Made by a program: the position numbers and the translations under genes. The notes under the pieces are model-generated. The model ran no database searches. It saw nothing but the letters and a program-made list of their open reading frames with translations, and was not told the origin of the DNA. This document shows, piece after piece, positions 49,906 through 59,122 of a stretch of DNA of 64,000 nucleotides (the first letter of the stretch is position 1; the number at the start of each line of letters is the position of its first letter). Source of the stretch: Pseudomonas sp. SDI (GTDB taxonomy: Bacteria > Pseudomonadota > Gammaproteobacteria > Pseudomonadales > Pseudomonadaceae); assembly GCF_003105155.1 (NCBI RefSeq), contig NZ_QETK01000017.1, positions 48,721 through 112,720 on the forward strand. Direction: 5' to 3'.

Positions 49906-50539
49906 GCGCTTGTTGCAGGGGGTGCTGGACACCTTGCTGATGGTCGGTGTGTCGTCGCTGATGGCGTTGCTGGCGGGGGTGCCGTTGGCGGTAATCCTGG
50001 TGACCAGCGGCAAGGGCGGAATTTTCGAGGCGCCGACGCTGAATCGGCTGCTGGGGGCGTTCGTTAACCTGTTTCGCTCGATTCCGTTCCTGATCCTGAT
50101 GGTGGCGTTGATCCCGTTCACCCGGTTGATTGTCGGAACGACTTACGGGGTGTGGGCAGCGGTGGTGCCGTTGACGATTGCGGCCACGCCGTTTTTCGCG
50201 CGGATTGCCGAGGTGAGCTTGCGCGAGGTCGACCATGGCTTGATCGAAGCCGCGCAGGCGATGGGCTGCCGGCGCTGGCATATCGTCTGGCATGTGCTGT
50301 TGCCGGAAGCGCTGCCGGGGATTGTCGGCGGGTTCACGATTACCCTGGTCACCCTGATCAACTCCTCGGCAATGGCCGGGGCGATTGGCGCGGGCGGGCT
50401 GGGGGATATTGCCTACCGCTACGGCTACCAGCGCTTCGACAGCCAGATCATGCTGACGGTGATTGTGATGCTGGTGCTGCTGGTGGCGTTGATTCAGGTG
50501 AGTGGGGACCGGTTGGCGAAGGTGCTGAACAAGCGGTGA
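49895..50539 (+). CDS. metI: MetI-type ABC transporter permease
   Basis: 214 aa, about five transmembrane helices. EAA loop [25 protein letters not shown] and the [27 protein letters not shown] segment are diagnostic of MetI. The start is inside the end of metN (overlap 11 bp). Last gene of the sfnB-sfnB-monooxygenase-metQNI operon. Confidence 0.9.
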   Translation: MWFERLLQGVLDTLLMVGVSSLMALLAGVPLAVILVTSGKGGIFEAPTLNRLLGAFVNLFRSIPFLILMVALIPFTRLIVGTTYGVWAAVVPLTIAATPFFARIAEVSLREVDHGLIEAAQAMGCRRWHIVWHVLLPEALPGIVGGFTITLVTLINSSAMAGAIGAGGLGDIAYRYGYQRFDSQIMLTVIVMLVLLVALIQVSGDRLAKVLNKR

Positions 50540-50544
50540 GACCA

Positions 50545-50599
50545 TCGCACGAGTCGGGTCGCCGCATCGCCGCTCCCACAAGAGCCCGCGATAAGGCCC
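50545..50599. repeat. Degenerate REP-like sequence between convergent genes
   Basis: The 60-bp gap between metI and triC stops contains GCCGCTCCCACAAGAGCCCGCGATAAGG, a decayed relative of the REP at 38484-38546. No clear terminator. Confidence 0.4.
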
Positions 50600-53500
50600 T
50601 CAAGCCTTCTGCGGCTCCCGCACCTTGTACCAAGCCACATACAACGCCGGTAAAAACAGCAGCGTCAGCAACGTCGCGACAATGATCCCGCCGATCATCG
50701 CGTAGGCCATCGGCCCCCAGAACACCTCCCGCGCAATCGGGATCATGCCCAGGCTCGCCGCCGCCGCTGTCAGCAAAATGGGCCGACGCCGATGGTTGGT
50801 CGCCTCCAGCACCGCATCCCACGGCGTATAGCCCTGCGCCTCGTACTCGTCGATCTGCGTCACCAGAATCACCGAGTTGCGGATGATGATGCCGATCAGC
50901 GCCAGAATCCCCAGAATCGCCACAAAGCCCATCGGCGTCCCGGTCGGCACCAGCGCAATCACCACACCAATCAGCCCCAGCGGCGCCACGCTCGCCACCA
51001 GGAACAACTTCTGCACACTGTGCAACTGAATCATCAGGAACGTCGCCATCAGGAACAGCATCAGCGGCACCACCTTGGCAATCGGCCCCTGGGCCTTGCT
51101 GCTCTCCTCCACCGTACCGCCCGTGGCCACCGAATAGCCGACGGGCAACTTGCTGGCGAACGCGTCGATCTGCGGCTTCAACAGCGCCACCAGGTCGGTC
51201 GGCTGGATCTCGTCGCGCACCGACGCCTTGATGGTGATGGTCGGTTTGCGATCACGCCGCCACACCAGCGGTTGCTCCAGCTCATAGCGCACCGTGGCAA
51301 ACGCCAACAGCGGAATCGATGTGCCGCCAGGCGTGACGATCTGCAGGTTCTGCAAGGTCTGCGGCGAATTGCGCTCGCTGTCCTCGGCCCGCGCCACCAC
51401 GTTGATCAGGTAGATGTTGTCGTGCACCTGGGTAATCGGTGCGCCGCTGACAATGCTGTTCATCACGTTCGCCACATCTTCCGACGACAGGCCCAACTGC
51501 CGCGCCTTGTCCTGGGCAATGTCGATGCGCAGTACCTTGCCCGGCTCGTTCCAGTCGTAAATCATCTCGCCGATGTGCGAATTGCTGTCGAGCAGGGTCG
51601 CCAGGTCGATCGCATGCTTGCGCACCTGGTCGATGTCCTTGCCGCTGACCCGGTACTGGATCGGCCGCCCCACCGGCGGGCCCATCTCCAGCGACTGTAC
51701 GTTGCTGCCAATGCCGACGAAGTCCTGGCGCAAACGCTGTTGCAAGCGCTTCATCAGCCCCTCGCGCGCCTCGAAGTCCTTGCTGACAATCACCAACTGC
51801 GCGTAATACGGGTTCTGCAACTGCTGATCCAGCGGCAGGTAGAAACGAACCGCGCCCTGGCCGATGTAGGTGCTCCAGCGCACGATGTCCGGATCGCCCT
51901 TGAGCGTGGCCTCCAGGCGGTCCACCGCCTTGCGCGTTTCCTCGATGGAGGCGTTTTGCGGCAGGTTGAGGTCGACCAGGATCTCCGGCCGGTCGGACGC
52001 CGGGAAGAACTGGTTCTGCACAAAGCGCATGCAGAAGATCGCCAGGGCAAAGATCAGCACCGTGGCGATGATGGTCAGCCAGCGGTGGCGCATGCTCCAC
52101 AGCAAACCATCGCTGAACAGTTTGCCGACCCGCCCGGGCTCCTCGCTGTGCGGTTTCACGTGGGTACTGAGGATGTGCACACCCAGCACCGGGGCAAACA
52201 GCACGGCAACGATCCACGAGACGATCAGCGCCACCGCGATCACCGCAAACAGGGTATAGGTGTACTCACCCGCCGAGCTGGCGTTGAGCCCGATCGGTAC
52301 GAAGCCGGCGACTGTCACCAGGGTGCCGGTGAGCATCGGGAAGGCCGTCGAGGTGTAGGCAAAGGTGGCCGCCTGCTCCTTGGTCTCGCCCATTTCAAGG
52401 CGGGTAACCATCACCTCCACGGTAATCATCGCGTCGTCCACCAGCAGGCCGAGGGCGATGATCAAGGCACCGAGGGAAATCCGCTGCATGGTGATGCCGC
52501 TGTATTCCATGAACACGAAGACCATCGCCAGCACCAGCGGGATCGAGCAGGCCACCACCAGCCCGGCGCGCACCCCCAGGCTGACAAAGCTCACCACCAG
52601 CACGATCACCACGGCCTCGAACAGCGCACTGGTGAAGCCGCCAACCGCCTCCTCGACCACCACCGCCTGGTCCGATACGGTGTGTACGCCCACACCCACC
52701 GGCAGGTCCTGCGTCACCCGTTCCATGCGCTTTTGCAGCAACTCGCCGAATACCTGGATATTGCCGCCGGCCTTCATGCCGATGGCCAGGCCAATGGCTG
52801 GCACGCCGTTGTAGCGGAACTGCACAGTGGGCGGGTCGACGAAATCACGGCGGATCTCGGCAATATCGGCCAGCCGGTAGAAGCGGTCATTGAGCCGCAA
52901 ATTCACCGCTTCAAGGTCTTTTTCCGAGGCAAACTGGCCACTGGTGCGCACCGAAATCCGCTCTGGCCCAGCCTCGATCACCCCCGCCGGGGTCACCGCG
53001 TTCTGCGCCTGCAACGCCTGCACCACCTGGCGCTGGTCAATGCCCAGGGCCGCCAGTTTGCGGGTGGAAAAGTTCAGGTAGAGCACTTCGTCCTGCTGAC
53101 CGATCATCTCGACCTTGCCCAGGTTCGGCACTTCGTGAATTTCGGCGCGCACCTGCTCGACGTAGTCGCGCAACTGGCGGAAGTTCAAGCCGTCGGCCGT
53201 AAAGGCGTAGATCGAACCGAATACATCGCCGAACTCGTCGTTGAATGCCGGGCCCTGGATGCCCTGCGGAAACTGCCCGCGGATGTCCTCGATCTTCTTG
53301 CGCACCTGGTACCAGATCTGCGGAATGTCGGCCGCCCTGGTGGTGTCGCGCAGGTTCACATACACCGTCGACTCGCCCGGCCGGGTGTAGCTTTTCACAT
53401 AGTCGAGGGAGTCCAGTTCTTCGAGCTTCTTCTCGATACGGTCGGTGACCTGGTACAACGTTTCGTCCTGGGTCGCGCCTGGCCAGCGCGTCTGGATCAC

Positions 53501-53647
53501 CATGGTCTTGATGGTGAACGAAGGGTCTTCCTCGCGGCCCAGGTTCATGTACGAGAACACGCCCATCAACAACGCGACAAACATCAGATACCAGACGAAC
53601 GACTGGTGCCGCAGTGCCCATTCGGACAGGTTGAAACTTCCTTTCAT
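50600..53647 (-). CDS. triC: RND efflux pump inner-membrane transporter, TriC-like
   Basis: 1015 aa, 12 transmembrane helices with two large periplasmic loops, as in HAE/AcrB-type pumps. The TM4 proton-relay pair Asp404-Asp405 is in GLLVDDAMITVE. The TM10 position that is Lys940 in AcrB is Arg (about residue 923, GIIIRNSVIL). N terminus MKGSFNLSEWALRHQSFVWY matches the TriC/VexK-like branch that works with two adaptor proteins. Overlaps triB by 4 bp. No outer-membrane factor gene is nearby; in P. aeruginosa TriABC uses the unlinked OpmH. Substrate not shown. Confidence 0.85.
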   Translation of the reverse strand: MKGSFNLSEWALRHQSFVWYLMFVALLMGVFSYMNLGREEDPSFTIKTMVIQTRWPGATQDETLYQVTDRIEKKLEELDSLDYVKSYTRPGESTVYVNLRDTTRAADIPQIWYQVRKKIEDIRGQFPQGIQGPAFNDEFGDVFGSIYAFTADGLNFRQLRDYVEQVRAEIHEVPNLGKVEMIGQQDEVLYLNFSTRKLAALGIDQRQVVQALQAQNAVTPAGVIEAGPERISVRTSGQFASEKDLEAVNLRLNDRFYRLADIAEIRRDFVDPPTVQFRYNGVPAIGLAIGMKAGGNIQVFGELLQKRMERVTQDLPVGVGVHTVSDQAVVVEEAVGGFTSALFEAVVIVLVVSFVSLGVRAGLVVACSIPLVLAMVFVFMEYSGITMQRISLGALIIALGLLVDDAMITVEVMVTRLEMGETKEQAATFAYTSTAFPMLTGTLVTVAGFVPIGLNASSAGEYTYTLFAVIAVALIVSWIVAVLFAPVLGVHILSTHVKPHSEEPGRVGKLFSDGLLWSMRHRWLTIIATVLIFALAIFCMRFVQNQFFPASDRPEILVDLNLPQNASIEETRKAVDRLEATLKGDPDIVRWSTYIGQGAVRFYLPLDQQLQNPYYAQLVIVSKDFEAREGLMKRLQQRLRQDFVGIGSNVQSLEMGPPVGRPIQYRVSGKDIDQVRKHAIDLATLLDSNSHIGEMIYDWNEPGKVLRIDIAQDKARQLGLSSEDVANVMNSIVSGAPITQVHDNIYLINVVARAEDSERNSPQTLQNLQIVTPGGTSIPLLAFATVRYELEQPLVWRRDRKPTITIKASVRDEIQPTDLVALLKPQIDAFASKLPVGYSVATGGTVEESSKAQGPIAKVVPLMLFLMATFLMIQLHSVQKLFLVASVAPLGLIGVVIALVPTGTPMGFVAILGILALIGIIIRNSVILVTQIDEYEAQGYTPWDAVLEATNHRRRPILLTAAAASLGMIPIAREVFWGPMAYAMIGGIIVATLLTLLFLPALYVAWYKVREPQKA

Positions 53648-54711
53648 CGCACACTGTCCTCATCGACGATCACTTTTTGACCCGGTTTGAGACTGTTTAC
53701 CCCCGCCGTCACCACCCGCTCGCCGACCTGCACACCCGAGGCCACGGTGACGCTCTGCTCGTTGCGTTCAAGCAGCGTTACTTCGCGCAGGGCCACGGTG
53801 TGCTGCTGCGGGTCGACCACCCACACGCGGGTGCTGCCGTCCTTGTCGAGCAGCGCCGAACGCGGCAGCTCGCTGCGCGGCGACACCGCCGAACTGAGCG
53901 TGACGCTGATCGCCGTCCCCAGGCGGAAGGCTTCCGGGGTACTCGCCAAGGTTAGCCGCGCGCGCCGGGTACGGGTGGCGGCATCGGCCTGCGGCTCGAT
54001 CTCGCGCACGCTGGCCTTGGCGGTAACGCTCGGGTCGAGCTGCGACGCCACGAGGAACTCCAGCCCGCGGTTCAACTCGTCAGCCAGCGAGGTGGGCAGG
54101 TCGATCACCGCCTCCTTGATGTCCGGCCGCGCCAGGGTCACCACGGCCTGCCCGGCGCTGACGGTTTGCCCGGCTTCGGCCTGCCAGGCGGTAACCACTG
54201 CGGCGTGATCGGTACGCAGCTCGCTGTAGCCGAGCTGATCCTTGGCCTGAGTGAGCGCAGCCTTCGCTTGAGCGAGCGAAGCACCAGTGGTTTTCAGATT
54301 GGTCTGGGCGATGTCCAACTGCGCCTTGGCCCCCACCCCGCGGTCGTACAGCTGCTGCTGGCGGCGGGCATCGGCCTGGGCGTTGATCCACAGCGCCTGC
54401 ACCTTGGCCAGCTCGCCTTCGGCGGCACGCACCTGGTTGCGCTGGTCGGTGGGGTCGAGGCTGGCGAGCACATCGCCGGGTTTCACCGCGCTGCCGACAT
54501 CCACCCAGCGCCGGGCAATGCGTCCCGGCACGCGGAAGCCCAAGGTACTTTCAAAGCGGGCCTGGATCGACCCGGCAAAGCGGCCCAGGCGTTGCACGTC
54601 CTGCGACTGCACGATCAGCGACAGCACCGGGCGCACCGGCTCCGGCGCCTCATCCTGCTTCGCGCAGGCCAGCAACAGCAGGCACGCCGGCATCAGCATC
54701 AGCCACTTCAT
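53644..54711 (-). CDS. triB: RND periplasmic adaptor lipoprotein, TriB-like
   Basis: 355 aa. Lipoprotein signal with lipobox LLLLAC (Cys about residue 18) then a membrane-fusion-protein fold: barrel-sandwich start FRVPGRIARRWVDVGSAVKP, alpha-hairpin around 100-170, and the beta-barrel/proximal domain. Start set at 54711 (MKWLMLMPACL) because the upstream reading frame lacks protein-like sequence. It overlaps both triA and triC by 4 bp, so the three are co-translated. Confidence 0.85.
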   Translation of the reverse strand: MKWLMLMPACLLLLACAKQDEAPEPVRPVLSLIVQSQDVQRLGRFAGSIQARFESTLGFRVPGRIARRWVDVGSAVKPGDVLASLDPTDQRNQVRAAEGELAKVQALWINAQADARRQQQLYDRGVGAKAQLDIAQTNLKTTGASLAQAKAALTQAKDQLGYSELRTDHAAVVTAWQAEAGQTVSAGQAVVTLARPDIKEAVIDLPTSLADELNRGLEFLVASQLDPSVTAKASVREIEPQADAATRTRRARLTLASTPEAFRLGTAISVTLSSAVSPRSELPRSALLDKDGSTRVWVVDPQQHTVALREVTLLERNEQSVTVASGVQVGERVVTAGVNSLKPGQKVIVDEDSVR

Positions 54712-55799
54712 GGCGCCACCCCACTGTCTTTGGCATCGACCACTTCCACCTGCATATCCGGGTGCAGCAACTGGCCGCCGATCACCACCACCTGCTCGCC
54801 GCCCTTGAGACCGTCGCCGATCACGACCTTGCCAGTGAGGTAACGCACCACCGTGACCCTCTGCAGCTTGACCTGGTTGCCCTCGCCGACCACCCATACC
54901 GCCGGGTCGTGCACGTCCTTGGTCAGTGCCGACCAGGGCAACTCGACACTCGGTTTGCCCTGGCGGCTGGCGGTGGCACTGACCACCGAGCCCAGCTCCA
55001 TGCCCGGCGGAACCTTGCTCAGGGTGATCTTGACCTGCACCGTGCCGCTTTGCGCCGACACTGTCGGGGTGACTTCGCGGACCTGGCCCTGGGCCTGGAT
55101 GTCCGGGTTATCCACAAGCCTGACGGTCACCGTGCGGTTGCTTGACGGTGACACCAGCAGCGACTCGTAGACGTTGAACACCGCGTCGCGGTCGCCATCC
55201 ACGGCCTGGCTGAAGATCGGCTCGGTGGCCTGCACCACCTGGCCAACTTCGGCCTGGCGCGCGGTAATCACCCCGGGCGCGTCGGCGATCAGCGCGGTGT
55301 AGCCGAGTTGTTCCTCGGCGTTGGCCAGTTGCGCCTGGGCTGCCTTCAGCGCGCTCTGGCTGCTACGCAGGTTGGCTTCGGCGGCGTCGTATTCGCTCTG
55401 GCTGGTGTAGCCCTTGGGCAGCAGTTTCTGCTGGCGGACGAAGGCGGCGGCGGTCTGGGTAACGCGGGCCTGTTCGGCGAAAACGTCGGCCTTGGCCGAG
55501 TCGACGTTGGTTTGCAGGTCTTTCGGGTCGAGCCGGGCCAACACCTGCTTGGCCGTGACGTGATCGCCCACATCTACGCTGCGCGAGATGATCTTGCCGC
55601 CGACGCGGAACGACAGATCGGTTTGCACCCGCGCCTGCACATCCCCGGTGAGGGTGACCGAAGCGCCGAAATCGGTGGGCTCCACCTTCTGCACCGCCAC
55701 CCGTGGCCGCAGCGGTTCGACGGTTTTTTTCTGTTCGCAACCGCTCAGCGCGAGCAACAGGCCCAGGCCGACGATCAGGTTTGCACGCAACGCCGTCAT
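54708..55799 (-). CDS. triA: RND periplasmic adaptor lipoprotein, TriA-like
   Basis: 363 aa. Lipobox LALSGC (Cys about residue 20), then FRVGGKIISRSVDVGDHVTA for the barrel-sandwich (lipoyl-like) half, a helical hairpin rich in Ala/Gln, and C-terminal beta domains. First gene of the triABC operon, AAGGAG site 7 bp before the ATG at 55799. Paralogous to TriB; two distinct adaptors are required in TriABC. No regulator gene is adjacent. Confidence 0.86.
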   Translation of the reverse strand: MTALRANLIVGLGLLLALSGCEQKKTVEPLRPRVAVQKVEPTDFGASVTLTGDVQARVQTDLSFRVGGKIISRSVDVGDHVTAKQVLARLDPKDLQTNVDSAKADVFAEQARVTQTAAAFVRQQKLLPKGYTSQSEYDAAEANLRSSQSALKAAQAQLANAEEQLGYTALIADAPGVITARQAEVGQVVQATEPIFSQAVDGDRDAVFNVYESLLVSPSSNRTVTVRLVDNPDIQAQGQVREVTPTVSAQSGTVQVKITLSKVPPGMELGSVVSATASRQGKPSVELPWSALTKDVHDPAVWVVGEGNQVKLQRVTVVRYLTGKVVIGDGLKGGEQVVVIGGQLLHPDMQVEVVDAKDSGVAP

Positions 55800-56005
55800 G
55801 CAGACTCCTTTCACTCGCCAGTCGATTGGTAGATGCGACTGTTAGCGTAGATCAGGGTTCCTACAGCCGCTTGTAACATCGTGCTGGAGAAGGCGTCAGG
55901 CCAAACGCGGATGGAGGGACTGCGGGATGCGCCGACGTAACATTAGCCGGCATAGACTGTACATGGGGATGGATCGACAGCAGGCGCCAAGCCTTTTTCT
56001 ACGCC

Positions 56006-56596
56006 TCAGTACATCGCGCAAAACCGGCAACCCGTACAAATACGCTCGGCGTTGTCATTCGCTGTGGATAACTCGCCAAGCAATGCCGATTTTTCCTGTT
56101 CGTCGCGCGGGATGTTTTCCGAAGCCTTCAATGTCCCGGCGTTCAGCGGCTCGCGGTTTCTGGAAAGAAAACTCAGGAAGCCGTCCTGCGCTTCGCTGGC
56201 CGCCTGGGTATTCCTGCGCTTCTCATACGTACTCAGCCGAGTTTGAATATGCCTGGCGCTCACTGCCGCGTCGTGCAGGCCCTTGCAATCGACATAGCAA
56301 TAACTGCGCTCCTGAGTGAAGAACAACGTCACTGCATCGTCGGCGGCAAGCCCCTTGGCGACAAAGCCAGCCTTGCAGGTTGGCGGTAGCGAGCGTGGCG
56401 ACTCGCATAGCCCTTCATTGCACTGCAAGCCTGCTGCGCAGGCATAGCGCTCGTCGAAATAGCGCGGCCCGTCGGCCGGCGTAGCGCAGGTTTCCCCGGC
56501 CAGACGCTGCGCCTGTGCGGCATAAACACACAACATGCACAACAACGCCGTGAGAAACATAGGATGCTTGCTAGTCATCGTGCGCGCCCATGACAT
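56006..56596 (-). CDS. Cys-rich secreted protein of unknown function
   Basis: 196 aa from the ATG at 56596, which has AAGG 6 bp upstream; a later Met at 56578 also leads into the signal peptide (MFLTALLCMLCVYAAQAQ). The mature part has about 11 Cys arranged as short EGF-like or knottin-like spacing (CATPADG, YACAAGLQCNEGLCES, CYVDCKG) and ends CTGCRFCAMY. A middle helical region is polar (TRLSTYEKRRNTQAASEAQD). No family recognised. It stands alone between triABC and an amino-acid transporter. GC and codon use look slightly less biased than its neighbours. Confidence 0.6.
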   Translation of the reverse strand: MSWARTMTSKHPMFLTALLCMLCVYAAQAQRLAGETCATPADGPRYFDERYACAAGLQCNEGLCESPRSLPPTCKAGFVAKGLAADDAVTLFFTQERSYCYVDCKGLHDAAVSARHIQTRLSTYEKRRNTQAASEAQDGFLSFLSRNREPLNAGTLKASENIPRDEQEKSALLGELSTANDNAERICTGCRFCAMY

Positions 56597-56817
56597 GGTC
56601 TGCCTTGCATTCTTCGCTAATGCCGAACATTGTCTACTGGCAGAAATATCAGGTCGCCACCCAATACTGCGCTGCTGGGCCGTTAGATGCCCCGCCTTGC
56701 CTTGGCCGGCCAACTGACCACGGACATCCATGACCAGCTCCAGCGCTCGATCCTGTCACCGGGCCTGCCCGTCGAAGCGAACTTCTCCGTCAACGACGAG
56801 CAGCACTCGATCGCGCC

Positions 56818-57696
56818 TCAGCCCTGCCACTTGCCCCCTTCAACAATCACGCTTTCCGGCTTGGTATCGTCGCTCAATTGCTTGCGCACGTACTGGTCAT
56901 ATAGCTTCAGCAGGTACTTCTGCTCACCCAGACGCGCCAACTCGTTGTTAACCCAGTCACGCAGCTCGATGTTGCCCTTCTTCACTGCCGGGGCAATCGG
57001 TGCTTCGTCGCCCAGTTTCTCGGCCAGCACGCGGTAGCCCGGGTTCTGCTTCGACCAGCTGAACAGGATCAGGTTGTCCTGTGCATAGGCATCGCCACGG
57101 CCACTGGCCAGCGCCTGCAACGACTCGGTGTTTTTCTCGAACTTGAGCAGCTTCCAGTCTGGATGGTTCTGGGTCAGCCAGATGTCGGCCGTAGTGCCGG
57201 TAGTGACGATGGTGGTCTTGTCGGCCAGGTCGTCGAGCTTCTGCACACTGCTGCCGTCCGGCACTAGCGCCTGGACCGCCACCCGCAGGTTGGGGTTGGT
57301 GAATTCGACCACTTCCTTGCGCTCCGGCGTCACGGTCATGTTGGCCAGGATCAGGTCGACCTTGTCGCTCTGCAGAAACGGAATCCGGCTGGCCGGCTCC
57401 ACGGCCACGAACTCGACCTTGTTTTCATCGCCCAGCAGCGACTTGGCAAACGCCCGGCCGATGTCGGTATCGAAGCCTACATAACGCCCGGTCTCGTCGA
57501 CGAAGCCGAACGGCGGCTTGTCGGTGAATACGCCGACAATCAGCTTGTCGCGCGCCTTGATGGTTTCCAGGTAGCTGGTGGCCGGGGCCGCACCGGTGGC
57601 AGCCGGTTTGGCCGAATCCTCGGCCTTGTTGCAGCCGACCAGCAAGGCCAGGCCCAACAGCGACAACAACAGTTTCGAAGCATTGGCAGTTTTCAT
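56818..57696 (-). CDS. Polar amino-acid ABC transporter substrate-binding lipoprotein
   Basis: 292 aa. Lipoprotein signal with lipobox LLVGC (Cys about residue 22), a short Ala/Pro-rich linker, then an SBP_bac_3 domain (LIVGVFTDKPPFGFVDETGR, VDLILANMTVTPERKEVVEF). Last gene of a four-gene minus-strand operon: permease, permease, ATPase, binding protein. The ligand cannot be read from sequence; the IGVFTDKPPFG motif is common in glutamate/aspartate and cystine binders. Confidence 0.85.
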   Translation of the reverse strand: MKTANASKLLLSLLGLALLVGCNKAEDSAKPAATGAAPATSYLETIKARDKLIVGVFTDKPPFGFVDETGRYVGFDTDIGRAFAKSLLGDENKVEFVAVEPASRIPFLQSDKVDLILANMTVTPERKEVVEFTNPNLRVAVQALVPDGSSVQKLDDLADKTTIVTTGTTADIWLTQNHPDWKLLKFEKNTESLQALASGRGDAYAQDNLILFSWSKQNPGYRVLAEKLGDEAPIAPAVKKGNIELRDWVNNELARLGEQKYLLKLYDQYVRKQLSDDTKPESVIVEGGKWQG

Positions 57697-58466
57697 GACA
57701 GTTCCTTTGTGGGTTTCTCGGGCAGGCTTTCAACGAAGGAGAATTTCTCCAGGAACTGCTGCGCGCGTGCGGTCTGCGGGTTCGTAAAGAAACGCTCGGG
57801 GGGGTTCTGTTCAAGGATCCTGCCGGCCTCCATGAACACGATGCGGTCGGCCACCGCGCGCGCGAAGGCCATTTCGTGGGTAACGATCAACAGCGTCATG
57901 CCGTCGCGGGCCAGGCCCTGGATCACCTGCAGCACTTCCTTGACCATCTCCGGATCGAGCGCCGCGGTCACCTCGTCGAACAACATCACCTGCGGGTTCA
58001 TGCACAGCGAGCGGACAATGGCGATGCGCTGCTGCTGGCCACCGGAAAGCTGCCGCGGGTAGGCATCACGCTTGTCCAGCAGACCGACACGGGCCAGCAA
58101 GTCTTCGGCCTGCGCCTGGGCTTCGCGGCGCTCGCGCTTTTGCACCTTGAGCGGGCCCAGCAGCAGGTTCTCCATCACGCTCATGTGACCGAACAGGTGA
58201 TAACTCTGGAACACCATGCCGACCTGCTGGCGCACTTCACGCCAGTTGGTGGTCGGGCTCAGCAGTTCGCGGCCGTTCAGGCGCAACTGGCCACTGTGGG
58301 CGCTTTCCAGGCCGTTCAGGCAGCGCAGCAAGGTGCTTTTGCCACAACCGCTGGGGCCGAGAATCACCACCACTTCGCCAGCGCGAACCGCCAGGTCGAC
58401 ATCCTTGAGCACCTGCTGCTCGCCAAAAAACTTGTTGAAGCGGTTGAACTCGATCAGTGCGTTCAT
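57693..58466 (-). CDS. Polar amino-acid ABC transporter ATPase
   Basis: 257 aa. Walker A GPSGCGKST, signature LSGGQQQRIAIVRSL, Walker B VMLFDEVTAALDPE (Glu-Val in place of the usual Glu-Pro or Glu-Ala), H-loop VTHEMAFAR. GlnQ/HisP class. Overlaps both neighbours by 4 bp. Confidence 0.9.
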   Translation of the reverse strand: MNALIEFNRFNKFFGEQQVLKDVDLAVRAGEVVVILGPSGCGKSTLLRCLNGLESAHSGQLRLNGRELLSPTTNWREVRQQVGMVFQSYHLFGHMSVMENLLLGPLKVQKRERREAQAQAEDLLARVGLLDKRDAYPRQLSGGQQQRIAIVRSLCMNPQVMLFDEVTAALDPEMVKEVLQVIQGLARDGMTLLIVTHEMAFARAVADRIVFMEAGRILEQNPPERFFTNPQTARAQQFLEKFSFVESLPEKPTKELS

Positions 58467-59122
58467 GCGTTCGCCCAGCGGCGCTCCAGCACGCGCGAGG
58501 CGGCCGACAGCGGATAACAGATAAAGAAGAAGAACAGGAACAGCGCGCCATAGATCAGCACCGACTCATAAGTGCGCTCGATGATCTGCTGGCCGACCTT
58601 GATCACATCGACCACGCCGATCAGCACCGCCAGCGAGCTGGTTTTGATGATGCGCGTGTAGATGTTGATGGTCGGTGGGGTCATGCGCTTGAGTGCCTGC
58701 GGCAACAACACGTAGCCATACAGCTGCGCCGCCGACAGGCCAATCGACAGGCCCGCCTCACGCTGCCCGCGCGGTAACGAGTGCAACGCGCCGCGCACCA
58801 CCTCACCGACCTCGCTCGCCGCCCACAACGACAGCACCAGCACCGCACACCAGAACGCCGGGATGCTCAGGGCAAAGAAGATCGGCAAGCCGAAGAACAG
58901 CAGGTACAGCCAGACCAGCACCGGGATCGCCCGGAACAGCTCCAGGTACACCCGCAGTAGCAGCTTCACGCTGCGATTGCCCAGGGTGCTCAGCACCCCG
59001 TAGAGCACACCTCCCAGGGTACTGAAGAGAATGCTCAGTGCCGAAATCGACAGGGTTTGCGCCGCGCCTTGCGCCAGTTGCGGCAGCGACACCAGCAGTA
59101 ACTCAAGACCCGAACTGGCCAT
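58463..59122 (-). CDS. Polar amino-acid ABC transporter permease (second)
   Basis: 219 aa His/Glu/Gln permease family, about five transmembrane helices; EAA loop GQREAGLSIGLSAAQLYGYVLLPQ. It overlaps the upstream permease by 20 bp and the ATPase by 4 bp. Confidence 0.88.
   Translation of the reverse strand: MASSGLELLLVSLPQLAQGAAQTLSISALSILFSTLGGVLYGVLSTLGNRSVKLLLRVYLELFRAIPVLVWLYLLFFGLPIFFALSIPAFWCAVLVLSLWAASEVGEVVRGALHSLPRGQREAGLSIGLSAAQLYGYVLLPQALKRMTPPTINIYTRIIKTSSLAVLIGVVDVIKVGQQIIERTYESVLIYGALFLFFFFICYPLSAASRVLERRWANA

Noticed and set aside
50792..53680. 962-codon open frame antisense to triC
   Set aside because: His/Gln/Arg-rich translation with no domain, exactly opposite a motif-complete RND transporter; a GC-frame artefact.
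56687..57037. Plus-strand ORF between the Cys-rich gene and the amino-acid binding protein
   Set aside because: Its first 40 codons look vaguely protein-like but it then runs antisense into the binding-protein gene; no ribosome site or motif.
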